A stretch of 9,283 nucleotides of DNA from Bacillota bacterium (GTDB lineage Bacteria > Bacillota > Clostridia > Peptostreptococcales > Anaerovoracaceae), in NCBI GenBank assembly GCA_017621195.1, contig JAGATO010000314.1, forward strand, positions 1-9,283, read 5' to 3'. A program made the translations under genes and the position numbers. Each line of letters opens with the position of its first letter. The stretch's first letter is position 1. Below, piece after piece: positions 1-7,150 of the stretch. The notes beneath the pieces were generated by a model. The model saw nothing but the letters and a program-made list of their open reading frames with translations, was not told the DNA's origin and made no database searches.

Positions 1-920
1 GGCTGGCCGTCCTGGCTGCAGGCTTCGCGGGGTTGGGCGGCGGCAGGGGCCTCGTCTGCGAAAGCGCCGTGGCAGATCAGCTTGATCACGTTGCCGCGGG
101 AAGCCGCGTCGCGGATATCGTCCTCGGTGATCTTTTCGATGCCGGTGCGGTCCACGTCGCGGGGCGTGATGTCAGCGCCCATCAGGACGTTCAGCAGAGC
201 CGTCAGCTTGGCGGCGGCGTCCCAGCCTTCGATATCCATGGAAGGGTCGGCTTCCACGAAACCGCGGCGGCGTCCTTCCTCCATGACCTGATCGTAGGGA
301 ACGCCTTTGGCCAGCTCCTCCAAAACGAAGTTGGTGGTGGTGTTTAAAATGCCGTGGACTTCCGTAACGGTGCAGAGAGGGAGAGTTTCTTCCACCAGAT
401 TGAAGATGGGAGTTCCGTCCATGACCGTGGTTTCGTAGTAGAACTTCACGCCCTTTTCCTCGGCCAGATCACGCAGCTGGCGGAAGGCCCAGGCGATGGG
501 GCCCTTGTTGGCGGTGATGGCGTGTTTTCCGCGGGAGAGGGCCGTGCGCAGATGGGTGATGGCAGGCTGCCCGGAAAAGATCTTCAGCGGCGTCAGCTCC
601 ATCAGCACGTCGTATTCCGCCTCACGGGCCAGCGTCATAGACGCCGGTTCGCAGGCGCAGTGGCAATCGGCGAACTCCGATTCCCAATAGTGGGGATGAT
701 CCACGGGGAACCGGCCTTCGCTGCGGAGCAGCGTCAGCGCCTCCCGAAGGTCCAGACCCTGAGGGCAGCACAGGCAGCCCCGGGAGCCGGTGGTGATGAC
801 AGTGACACGGACATCCACGCCGTACTCTTCGCAGATCCGGTCGTGCTTTTCCAGCAGGATTTCGGCAAAGGCCTGGCCGGCGTTGCCGAAGCCCATCATG
901 GCCACATTCAGTGTTTTCAT
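1..920 (-). CDS. hom: Homoserine dehydrogenase, C-terminus cut by window edge
   Basis: NAD(P)-dependent oxidoreductase converting aspartate semialdehyde to homoserine, the branch point to threonine and methionine; cytosolic. The frame is open for 306 codons from the ATG at 918-920 to the left edge. An AAGGAG box lies just upstream of this start. The N-terminus is a Rossmann fold with GFGNAG at residues 10-15. A nucleotide-side ANKGPI motif lies at 137-142. The signature GILNTTTNF is at 190-198. EADPSMDIEGWDAAAK is at 223-238, where D234 and K238 occupy the spacing of the catalytic Asp/Lys pair of homoserine dehydrogenases. The product resembles the short stand-alone type, but the window ends before any ACT domain could be seen. 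Two Cys-rich stretches (C49, C51, C52 and C86, C88, C90) are unusual for the enzyme. It lies 88 bases downstream of the acyl-CoA synthetase gene and may be co-transcribed with it. Family assignment is firm; cofactor preference cannot be read. Confidence 0.9.
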   Translation of the reverse strand, partial: MKTLNVAMMGFGNAGQAFAEILLEKHDRICEEYGVDVRVTVITTGSRGCLCCPQGLDLREALTLLRSEGRFPVDHPHYWESEFADCHCACEPASMTLAREAEYDVLMELTPLKIFSGQPAITHLRTALSRGKHAITANKGPIAWAFRQLRDLAEEKGVKFYYETTVMDGTPIFNLVEETLPLCTVTEVHGILNTTTNFVLEELAKGVPYDQVMEEGRRRGFVEADPSMDIEGWDAAAKLTALLNVLMGADITPRDVDRTGIEKITEDDIRDAASRGNVIKLICHGAFADEAPAAAQPREACSQDGQ

Positions 921-961
921 AGAAAGCTCCTTATCAATTTACGTTGCGCTCCATAATCATC

Positions 962-989
962 GCCGGATGATCAGCATACGCTGACCGGC
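962..989 (-). repeat. Intergenic hairpin between acyl-CoA synthetase and hom genes
   Basis: GCCGG (962-966) and TCAGC (971-975) pair with GCTGA (980-984) and CCGGC (985-989). This gives a 10-bp stem with a four-base bulge (967-970) and a four-base loop (976-979). No T-run follows on either strand, so it is not a canonical intrinsic terminator. In a shared minus-strand transcript it would sit between the two genes and could act in processing, stability or partial attenuation; that role is inference. Confidence 0.5.
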
Positions 990-1008
990 ACCGACCGCTC
1001 ATCTGCGC

Positions 1009-2721
1009 TTAGCGCTTGATCTTCTTCGTGGTCGTCTTTTCAAATTCGGTGTCGCGCAGCTTGAAGCGCTTGACGCGCTTGTAGGTGGACATCTGGTCGT
1101 TGGAGGTGTCGATCTCCCGCTTGATCAGAGACTTCAGTTCATCCTGGCTCAGCTCGCCGTTCTGTTCGCGAATGGCTTCCATATCGGGGAAGATCTCGGC
1201 CCAGACGATGGTCTCGCCGGTCTTTTCATCGTCCTTGCCGCGAACCACAACCTCGGCGATGAAGGGACTCTTGCTCAGGTAGAATTCCACTTCTTCCGGG
1301 AAGATGTTCTTTCCGTTCTTGGTGACGATTACGTTCTTCTTTCGACCGGAGATGTAGAGGAAGCCGTCCTCGTCGAAGTAGCCGTAGTCGCCGGTGTACA
1401 GCCAGCCGTCCTTCAGAACCTTGGCCGTTTCCGCTTCGTTTTCGTAATAGCCCAGCATGACCGAATCGCTCTTGCAGACGATTTCGCCTACGCCGTTTTC
1501 ATCCTGATCTACCAGCTTTACCTCGGTGCCGGGCATGGGCAGACCCACGGAGGCCGGCTTGGAATAGCGGTCCATATTTACCGTGATGATGGGAGAGCAC
1601 TCCGTCATGCCGTAGCCCTGGAACATGTTGAAGCCCATGGCGATGAAATCCTCCACGACCTTGGGATCGATGGCGGCACCGCCGGCGATCAGAGTGTTCA
1701 TGTGGCCGCCCAGAGCGGAGTGAACGTCCTTGAACAGCTTCTTGGTGGCCCGATTCAGCGGCAGCCGGGACAGGCGGCGGGAGATGTTGATTCCCATGCG
1801 CATCTTGTCTGCCTTTCCGCTCTGCTCCGCCTTCTTCCAGACCTTGCGGTGCATGGACTCGTAGATCAGCGGAACGGCGATGGTGACGGTGGCCTTGGCC
1901 TCCGCCATGTTCTTGGTGATGTATTTCAGACCCTCGCAGTAGGCGATGGGACAGCCCTGATACAGGCAGGTCATCTGGAGACAGGTCTGTTCGTAGGTGT
2001 GGTGCATGGGCAGGACGGACAGGCCCACGTGACCTTCGTGAACGTCCACGTACTGGGACATGGCGTAGACGTTGTAGCAGATGTTCTTGTGGGACAGCAT
2101 GACGCCCTTGGCCAGACCGGTGGTACCGGAGGTGAACAACAGGATCGCCATGACGTCGGGATCGATCTCAGCGTTCAGATAGGAGCGGTCACCCTGTTCG
2201 ATCAGGTCCTGACCGTGCTGGATCAGCTGGGGCATGGACTTGACGGAATCGCTGTGCTCTCTGGCGTCCATGGAGATCAGCAGCTCCACGCCGGGAGCCT
2301 GCTGGATGGCCTGAAGCGCCTTGCGCTCCACCTTACTGGAATAGACCAGAGCGCTGGCGCCGGAGCGGTTCAGAAGGTTGGCAACCTCGTTCACCGGAAG
2401 TTCCTTGTCCAGCGGAACGGAGATCCCCACGCCGCAGACGGCTGCCATGTGGGCAACCAGCCACTCGTAGCGGTTGTCGCCGATGACGGCGACCTTTTTT
2501 CCCTTCAGACCCAGCTCCAGCAGGGCCGTTCCCAAACCGTCCACATCGCGCTTGAGCTGGTTGAAGGAAATGGGGATGTAGGGGCCGCCGGGACGGTCCT
2601 TCACCATGTAGGCGGTTTTGTCGCCGTAGAGCTGGGCGCTGCTGTTCATCATCTGTTTCAGGTCGCGGATCTTGCGGAATACGTAGAGATCCGATCTGTA
2701 TTTCTCTACTTTTTTGTTCAT
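1009..2721 (-). CDS. fadD: Long-chain acyl-CoA synthetase (AMP-binding, ANL superfamily)
   Basis: Activates a fatty acid with ATP to an acyl-adenylate, then transfers it to CoA. The product is 570 residues, close to the bacterial fatty acyl-CoA ligase size of roughly 560-600. Visible ANL motifs in order are the P-loop LLFTSGTTGLAKG (194-206), the FAA1-like LPMHHTYEQ (237-245), the A5 motif GYGMTECSP (369-377), the A7 region YTGDYGYFDEDGFLYISGR (442-460) with the ribose-binding Asp445 and hinge near R460, and the A10 region EKTTTKKIKR (561-570), which carries the acyl-activating Lys near the very C-terminus. No signal peptide or transmembrane segment is seen. The ATG has an AGGA box about 14 bases upstream, slightly far. 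It is divergent from the rnf operon, and hom follows downstream. It stops at TAA (1009-1011). Acyl-CoA ligase is confident; chain length is not readable, and a medium-chain or phenyl-fatty-acid substrate is possible. Confidence 0.88.
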   Translation of the reverse strand: MNKKVEKYRSDLYVFRKIRDLKQMMNSSAQLYGDKTAYMVKDRPGGPYIPISFNQLKRDVDGLGTALLELGLKGKKVAVIGDNRYEWLVAHMAAVCGVGISVPLDKELPVNEVANLLNRSGASALVYSSKVERKALQAIQQAPGVELLISMDAREHSDSVKSMPQLIQHGQDLIEQGDRSYLNAEIDPDVMAILLFTSGTTGLAKGVMLSHKNICYNVYAMSQYVDVHEGHVGLSVLPMHHTYEQTCLQMTCLYQGCPIAYCEGLKYITKNMAEAKATVTIAVPLIYESMHRKVWKKAEQSGKADKMRMGINISRRLSRLPLNRATKKLFKDVHSALGGHMNTLIAGGAAIDPKVVEDFIAMGFNMFQGYGMTECSPIITVNMDRYSKPASVGLPMPGTEVKLVDQDENGVGEIVCKSDSVMLGYYENEAETAKVLKDGWLYTGDYGYFDEDGFLYISGRKKNVIVTKNGKNIFPEEVEFYLSKSPFIAEVVVRGKDDEKTGETIVWAEIFPDMEAIREQNGELSQDELKSLIKREIDTSNDQMSTYKRVKRFKLRDTEFEKTTTKKIKR

Positions 2722-2867
2722 TGTTCGCTGTTGTTTCCTTTCTTTTGCACTTTACAGGAATTCAAATGTTTTTTAATGTTACGGAATTTTTTTCGGATCA
2801 AGACCAAAATATTTCCGGTCTGCTCAAAAATGTCGATTATTGTTGCGTCATAATTATAAATATTTTA

Positions 2868-2942
2868 ACATTCACGGGCAGGAATGGCAAGAGCCGCAAG
2901 GTGATGATTTCCTAAAAACTCTTTACATTCCAGCGGGAATGG
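2868..2942 (+). promoter_or_regulatory. Paired operator-like elements upstream of rnfC
   Basis: Two copies of ACATTC-(5 to 7 bases)-GGAATGG are visible. Copy 1 is ACATTC 2868-2873 with GGAATGG 2881-2887. Copy 2 is ACATTC 2925-2930 with GGAATGG 2936-2942. In copy 2 the arms form a perfect dyad, CATTCC-N4-GGAATG (2926-2941), which overlaps the candidate -35 box and fills most of the -35/-10 spacer. That placement suits a repressor; copy 1, about 55 bases upstream, could be a second site. No regulator is identified. Confidence 0.4.
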
Positions 2943-2950
2943 TGTATCGT
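2922..2950 (+). promoter_or_regulatory. Candidate sigma-A promoter of the rnf operon
   Basis: TTTACA (2922-2927, 5 of 6 matches to TTGACA), a 17-base spacer, and TATCGT (2945-2950, 4 of 6 matches to TATAAT). The predicted transcription start is near 2957, giving a leader of roughly 93 bases before rnfC. No better -35/-10 pair was seen in this region. The call rests on consensus matching only. Confidence 0.45.
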
Positions 2951-2957
2951 AATTAAG

Positions 2958-3000
2958 GTAGGCCTTTATGCGGTTTTTTTGATGTACCCATAAAGCTTAC
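2958..3000 (+). promoter_or_regulatory. 5' leader hairpin of the rnf transcript
   Basis: CTTTATG (2964-2970) pairs perfectly with CATAAAG (2989-2995). Past a bulged C2963 the stem continues as 2958-2962 with 2996-3000, with one G-U pair. Inside, past a bulged C2971, GGT (2972-2974) can pair with ACC (2986-2988). The total is about 15 bp with an 11-base U-rich loop. It would start at the first bases of the predicted mRNA. The U-run lies in the loop, so it is not a terminator. A 5'-protective or regulatory role is inference. Confidence 0.4.
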
Positions 3001-3049
3001 ACCTTTTCAGCTACTATTTTGACAAGGATAGATAAGGAGAGAAGAGTTT

Positions 3050-4366
3050 ATGAGTTCAGTTCAAAAACATCTGAAGGGTATCCATGTCGACCATTGTAAG
3101 AACACTTCCGCATGTCCGGTCACTCCGATCACACTGCCGGAAAAAGTGTACATTCCGATGAGTCAGCACATCGGTGCCCCCTGCCAGCCCACGGTTGCCG
3201 TAGGTGACCACGTGAAGGTTGGGCAGGTGATCGGAGACAATGCCGCTCCGGTATGCGCGCCGATCCACGCAAGTGTATCGGGCGAAGTTACGGCCATCGA
3301 GCAGAAGATGACCGCGCAGGGTCGCGTTGACACTGTCATCGTCATCACCGCTGACGGAAAGCAGGAGCCTGCAGACACCGTCGTTCCTCCCGTGGTCACC
3401 AACAAGGAAGAATTCCTGAAGGCCGTCAGAGCCTCCGGTGCCGTAGGTCTGGGCGGTGCAGGATTCCCGACCCACATCAAGTTCAACCCCAGAAATCCGG
3501 AAGAAGTGGACACGCTGATCGTCAATGGCGCGGAATGCGAACCTTACATCACCGTGGACCATCAGACCATGCTGACCAACGCACAGGACATCATGGACGG
3601 AATGAAGCACATCATGCACTTCCTGAATCTGAAGAAGGGCATCATCGGTATCGAAACCAACAAGCCCGACGCCATCGCCAAGTTCAAGGAGCTGTTCAAG
3701 GATTCTCCGGAGCTGGAGGTCTGTGAACTGCAGCAGCAGTATCCTCAGGGTGCAGAGCGCGTTCTGTGCTACGAATCCACCGGCCGTCACCTGATCGCCG
3801 GAAAGCTGCCCGCTGACGTAGGCGTGATCATCTCCAACGTTTCCACCATTCTGAAGATGGAAATCTTCCTGAAGACCGGTATGCCGCTGGTTACCAAGAG
3901 CATCACAGTCGACGGAAATGCCATCACCAAGCCTCAGAACGTGGAAGCTCCCATCGGTACTCCGCTGACCGACATCATCGAATTCTGCGGCGGTTACTCC
4001 GGCGAACCCAAGAAGATCATCCTGGGCGGACCTATGATGGGAAGAGCCATCCCCAATGATGACGTATGCGTCGTCAAGGGAACCAGCGCCATCCTGGTAT
4101 TCGACGAAGCATTTGCTCAGATCAACCCCGAGACTGCATGCATCAACTGCGGCCGCTGCGTCAAGGCGTGCCCCATGAACCTGGTGCCGGCAGCCATCTA
4201 CAAAGCTTATATCAACAAGGACCTGGATGCATTGAATAAGTACCATGCCATGACCTGCATGAGCTGCGGATGCTGTACTTATGTATGCCCCGCGAGAAAG
4301 CAGCTGAGCTTCATCAACGGCAACTTAGTCAAGGGCTTTGTTAACTCGCAAGGAGGAAAGAAATAA
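3050..4366 (+). CDS. rnfC: Rnf complex subunit C (NADH/FMN and 4Fe-4S protein)
   Basis: Peripheral cytoplasmic subunit of the ferredoxin:NAD+ oxidoreductase, where NAD+ is reduced. It has 438 residues, normal for Firmicutes RnfC. The N-terminal barrel-sandwich domain covers roughly 25-100. The Gly-rich nucleotide/FMN segment GAVGLGGAGFP is at 130-140, followed by LIVNGAECEPY at 156-166, typical of the NuoF-like fold. A SLBB-like region lies around 275-330. Two 4Fe-4S motifs close the protein: C364/C367/C370/C374 and C403/C406/C409/C413. Extra Cys residues are at 16, 22 and 408. The start is supported by AAGGAGA (3034-3040), nine bases upstream of the ATG. It is the first gene of the operon, and its TAA overlaps the rnfD ATG by one base. 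Identification is firm. Confidence 0.96.
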   Translation: MSSVQKHLKGIHVDHCKNTSACPVTPITLPEKVYIPMSQHIGAPCQPTVAVGDHVKVGQVIGDNAAPVCAPIHASVSGEVTAIEQKMTAQGRVDTVIVITADGKQEPADTVVPPVVTNKEEFLKAVRASGAVGLGGAGFPTHIKFNPRNPEEVDTLIVNGAECEPYITVDHQTMLTNAQDIMDGMKHIMHFLNLKKGIIGIETNKPDAIAKFKELFKDSPELEVCELQQQYPQGAERVLCYESTGRHLIAGKLPADVGVIISNVSTILKMEIFLKTGMPLVTKSITVDGNAITKPQNVEAPIGTPLTDIIEFCGGYSGEPKKIILGGPMMGRAIPNDDVCVVKGTSAILVFDEAFAQINPETACINCGRCVKACPMNLVPAAIYKAYINKDLDALNKYHAMTCMSCGCCTYVCPARKQLSFINGNLVKGFVNSQGGKK

Positions 4367-5325
4367 TGAACAAGCAGAATTTAATTGTTTCTTCCGCACC
4401 GCACGTAGTGTCTCCGGTCAACACCTCCCGCATCATGCTGGATGTGATTATCGCACTGGTACCTGCCATGGCTATGGCAGCATACGTCTTCGGTATCAGA
4501 GCTCTGCTTCTGACCGCTGTATGTGTGGTTGCCTGCGTATTCTTCGAATATGCAACTGAAAAGATTTTAAAGCGTCCCGTTACCATCAGCGACCTGTCCG
4601 CTGCCGTAACCGGCGTCATCCTGTCCCTGAACCTGCCGGCGACCCTGCCTCCCTGGATGGCTGTTGTCGGATGCTTCATCGCCATCGTGCTGGTCAAGCA
4701 GCTGTTCGGCGGTATGGGCCAGAACTTTGCAAATCCCGCGATCACCGCTCGTGTAGCCATGTTCATCGGCTTTGCTACGGCCATGACCAGCTTCCCGCTG
4801 CCCGTGGCTCAGCAGACTGCTGACGCCATTACCGGTCCTACCCCGCTGGCACTGTTTGCCAAGGGTCTGGACGTTCCCTCCAATGCGGAAATGTTCTTAG
4901 GAACCATCGGCGGTTCCATGGGTGAAGTTAGCGCGCTGGCTCTGCTGATCGGCGGCGTTTATCTGGTTTACAGAAAGGTCATCGAACCCACCATCCCCGT
5001 ATGCTTCATCGCTACCGTAGCTGTCATGGCGATTCTGACCGGAAACGATCCGATCTTCCACGTATGCGCCGGCGGTGTCATGCTGGGTTCCATCTTCATG
5101 GCCACTGACTACGTCACCTCCCCCATCACCAGAAAGGGTAAAGTGATCTTCGGAATCGGCTGCGGTCTCCTGACCATGATCATCCGTCTGTACGCTTCCT
5201 ATCCGGAAGGCGTATCCTTCGCGATCCTGATCATGAACATTCTGACTCCGCACATCGACAGTCTGACCATTCCTGCGCTGAATGGCGTTCCCAAGGAAAA
5301 AAAGGCGAAAGGCGGTGACAAGTAA
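4366..5325 (+). CDS. rnfD: Rnf complex subunit D (flavinylated membrane protein)
   Basis: Integral membrane subunit, homologous to NqrB, that carries a covalently bound FMN and is part of the ion-translocating core. It has 319 residues and several hydrophobic helices, for example near 24-45, 48-62, 98-113, 188-202 and 212-225. Conserved family stretches include GGMGQNFANPA (115-125) and ATDYVTSP (246-253). The flavin-attachment region reads DAITGPTPLA (153-162), with Thr159 as the expected ApbE-modified residue; the usual Ala of (S/T)GAT is Pro158 here. AGGAGG (4351-4356) precedes the ATG. It overlaps rnfC by one base at the start and rnfG by one base at the end, so translation is probably coupled. 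The short Lys-rich C-terminus is normal. Confidence 0.95.
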   Translation: MNKQNLIVSSAPHVVSPVNTSRIMLDVIIALVPAMAMAAYVFGIRALLLTAVCVVACVFFEYATEKILKRPVTISDLSAAVTGVILSLNLPATLPPWMAVVGCFIAIVLVKQLFGGMGQNFANPAITARVAMFIGFATAMTSFPLPVAQQTADAITGPTPLALFAKGLDVPSNAEMFLGTIGGSMGEVSALALLIGGVYLVYRKVIEPTIPVCFIATVAVMAILTGNDPIFHVCAGGVMLGSIFMATDYVTSPITRKGKVIFGIGCGLLTMIIRLYASYPEGVSFAILIMNILTPHIDSLTIPALNGVPKEKKAKGGDK

Positions 5326-5870
5326 TGGATAAGAACATGATGAAACCGACGATCGTACTGACCATCATTTGTCTGGTCGCTGCTGCTGCACTGGCAGGTA
5401 CATATCAGTTTACCAAACCCATGATCGATGCCATCAACGAACGCATGGCGGCAGAAGCACGTATGACCGTTCTTCCCACAGCGGACGGATTTGAGCCCGT
5501 AGATACGGAGCTGCAGGACGGAGTGATCGAAGTGTACAAGGCCACCAACGGCGCCGGCGTGGTCGTTACCTCCGGCTTCAAGGGCTTCGGTGGTCTCGTT
5601 ACCGTCATGACCGGCTTCGACGCTGACGGCGTCATCACCGGCGTTGCCGTGACCGATGCTTCCGATGAAACACCGGGTCTCGGCTCCAAGGCAACCCTGC
5701 CTTCCTATACCGATCAGTTCGTCGGCGCTACGGCGATCCAGTTCAACGACGCTTCCGGCGACGGCACGAGAATCGACGGCGTGAGCGGCGCGACGTATAC
5801 CTCTACCGCTGTGTTTACCGCAGTTAACGCTGCCATAGCACAGTTTGCCGAATTAGGAGGTGCATTATAA
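5325..5870 (+). CDS. rnfG: Rnf complex subunit G (covalent-FMN subunit)
   Basis: Membrane-anchored subunit that relays electrons through a covalent FMN on the outer face of the membrane. It has 181 residues, slightly short for the family. One N-terminal transmembrane helix spans about 8-26; the rest is a soluble FMN-binding domain. The conserved segments FKGFGGLV (85-92) and DETPGLGSK (114-122) are present. The attachment motif DGVSGATYTS (151-160) is intact, with Thr157 as the ApbE-modified residue. The ATG overlaps the rnfD stop. Its ribosome binding site (AAAGGCGGTG) is the weakest in the operon, consistent with coupled translation. No ApbE gene is in the window; it must be encoded elsewhere. 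Confidence 0.95.
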   Translation: MDKNMMKPTIVLTIICLVAAAALAGTYQFTKPMIDAINERMAAEARMTVLPTADGFEPVDTELQDGVIEVYKATNGAGVVVTSGFKGFGGLVTVMTGFDADGVITGVAVTDASDETPGLGSKATLPSYTDQFVGATAIQFNDASGDGTRIDGVSGATYTSTAVFTAVNAAIAQFAELGGAL

Positions 5871-6548
5871 ATGGAAAAGAAACAGAGTAAGTTAGGGATT
5901 ATTCTGAACGGTATTATCAAAGAAAACCCGACCTTCATCCTGGTGCTGGGTACCTGTCCCACCATCGCGGTTACCACTCAGGCCTTCAACGGTCTCGGTA
6001 TGGGTCTGTGCGTTACTTTGGTATTGACCTGTTCCAACATCTTCATTTCCCTGCTGAAGAAAATCATTCCGGATACGGTTCGTATTCCGTGCTACATCGT
6101 AGTTATCGCTACCTTCGTTACCATCGTGCAGTTCCTGCTGCAGGCGTTCCTGCCGGATCTGAATAAGTCCCTGGGCGTATTCATTCCGCTGATCGTAGTA
6201 AACTGCATCATCCTGGGTCGTGCGGAAATGTTCGCCAACAAGAACACCGTAGTTGATTCCGCTCTGGACGGTATCGGCATGGGTCTCGGTGCTACCATCG
6301 CCATGACGCTGGTAGGTACCATCCGTGAGATCATCGGTAACGGTACCTGGATGGGAATGACCGTAACCGCTAACCTGATCACCCCCATGAGCGTACTGAT
6401 CCTGGCTCCCGGCGGATTCTTCGTTTACGGCCTGATGATCGCTGTCATGAACAAGCTGACCAAGGGCGGCGTAAAGAGAAAGAGCTTCGATTGTGAAGGC
6501 TGCCCCACGGCTTCCGCTTGTCAGAACAAGGAAGGAGGCTGTAACTAA
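5871..6548 (+). CDS. rnfE: Rnf complex subunit E (membrane Fe-S core)
   Basis: Hydrophobic subunit homologous to NqrD, paired with RnfA in the membrane core. It has 225 residues and about six transmembrane helices. Cys29 in LGTCPTIAV and Cys112 in VNCIILGRAEMF fit the positions of the membrane-embedded 2Fe-2S ligands known in NqrD. The segment LNKSLGVFIPLIVVNC (97-112) is nearly the same as that of RnfA, reflecting shared ancestry. After the last helix a Cys-rich tail follows, with C208, C211, C217 and C224, which the proteobacterial form generally lacks. AGGAGG (about 5855-5860) precedes the ATG. The gene begins directly after the rnfG stop and overlaps rnfA by one base. Confidence 0.95.
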   Translation: MEKKQSKLGIILNGIIKENPTFILVLGTCPTIAVTTQAFNGLGMGLCVTLVLTCSNIFISLLKKIIPDTVRIPCYIVVIATFVTIVQFLLQAFLPDLNKSLGVFIPLIVVNCIILGRAEMFANKNTVVDSALDGIGMGLGATIAMTLVGTIREIIGNGTWMGMTVTANLITPMSVLILAPGGFFVYGLMIAVMNKLTKGGVKRKSFDCEGCPTASACQNKEGGCN

Positions 6549-7138
6549 TGGATATGCTGAAAGTAATTCTCGCAGCTGTTCTGGTAAATAACTGCGTTCT
6601 GGTACAGTTCCTGGGTATCTGCCCCTTCCTGGGCGTATCCAAGAAGATGGACTCCGCCGTCGGTATGTCCCTGGCCGTAACCTTCGTTATGGCGCTGGCT
6701 ACCGCAGCTACCTGGCCCATCCAGACGTTCCTGCTGGACCCCAACGGTCTGGGATACTTACAGACCATCGTATTCATCCTGGTTATTGCGGCTCTGGTAC
6801 AGCTGGTTGAAATCATTCTGAAGAAGTACATGCCGGCTCTGCACAAGTCCCTGGGTGTTTACCTGCCCCTGATCACCACCAACTGCGCGGTTCTGGGCGT
6901 CTGCATCAACAACATCAGCGACGGTTACGGTTTCGTAACTTCCATGCTGAATTCTATCGGTACTGGTCTGGGATTCCTGCTGGCCATGGTCATCTTCTCC
7001 GGCGTTCGTCAGAGAATCGAGCACAATAACATCCCGGAATCCTTCAAAGGTGTTCCCATTACGCTGATCGCTGCCTCTGTACTGGCTCTGGCCTTCATGG
7101 GCTTCTCCGGCGTAATCGACGGCATCTTTGGCGCATAA
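6548..7138 (+). CDS. rnfA: Rnf complex subunit A (membrane Fe-S core)
   Basis: Hydrophobic subunit homologous to NqrE and RnfE. Together with RnfE it holds a 2Fe-2S centre within the membrane. It has 196 residues, typical of the family, with about six transmembrane helices. Cys25 in FLGICPFLGV and Cys113 in TTNCAVLG match the Fe-S ligand positions; C16 and C119 are further Cys in these helices. LHKSLGVYLPLITTNC (98-113) mirrors the RnfE sequence. GGAGG (6536-6540) sits before the ATG, which overlaps the rnfE stop by one base. The stop is followed at once by the AAGGAGG of rnfB. Confidence 0.96.
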   Translation: MDMLKVILAAVLVNNCVLVQFLGICPFLGVSKKMDSAVGMSLAVTFVMALATAATWPIQTFLLDPNGLGYLQTIVFILVIAALVQLVEIILKKYMPALHKSLGVYLPLITTNCAVLGVCINNISDGYGFVTSMLNSIGTGLGFLLAMVIFSGVRQRIEHNNIPESFKGVPITLIAASVLALAFMGFSGVIDGIFGA

Positions 7139-7150
7139 GGAGGTGCGACT

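Larger units (their letters stand above)
2722..3049. other. Divergent intergenic region, acyl-CoA synthetase / rnf
   Basis: This 328-base stretch holds no credible gene. The half nearest the acyl-CoA synthetase gene (about 2740-2870) is strongly AT-rich. I found no convincing minus-strand promoter in it: a TATAAT occurs on the minus strand at 2858-2853, but with no -35 match at 16-18 bases. The rnf-proximal half carries the candidate rnf promoter, two ACATTC...GGAATGG elements and a leader hairpin, each listed separately. Confidence 0.7.

Noticed and set aside
354..956. Plus-strand open frame of about 200 codons
   Set aside because: It is antisense to the homoserine dehydrogenase gene, lacks a recognisable family motif, and mirrors that gene's codons.
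1702..2853. Plus-strand open frame of 383 codons
   Set aside because: It is antisense to the motif-complete acyl-CoA synthetase; its His/Gly/Val/Asp-rich, low-complexity composition is typical of a shadow frame.
2853..2858. TATAAT on the minus strand as an acyl-CoA synthetase promoter
   Set aside because: No -35-like hexamer lies 16-18 bases upstream, and the stretch is generally AT-rich, so a chance match is likely.
2955..2980. Hairpin plus T-run resembling a terminator or attenuator in the rnf leader
   Set aside because: The AAGG/CCTT stem directly before the T-run is only 4 bp; the longer stem in this area places the T-run inside its loop.
3019..3024. Perfect TTGACA ahead of rnfC
   Set aside because: A -10 box 16-18 bases downstream would fall on the ribosome binding site and start codon, and no TATAAT-like sequence is there.
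3056..4246. Minus-strand open frame of 396 codons
   Set aside because: It is antisense to rnfC, with shadow-type composition, no ribosome binding site and no family motif.
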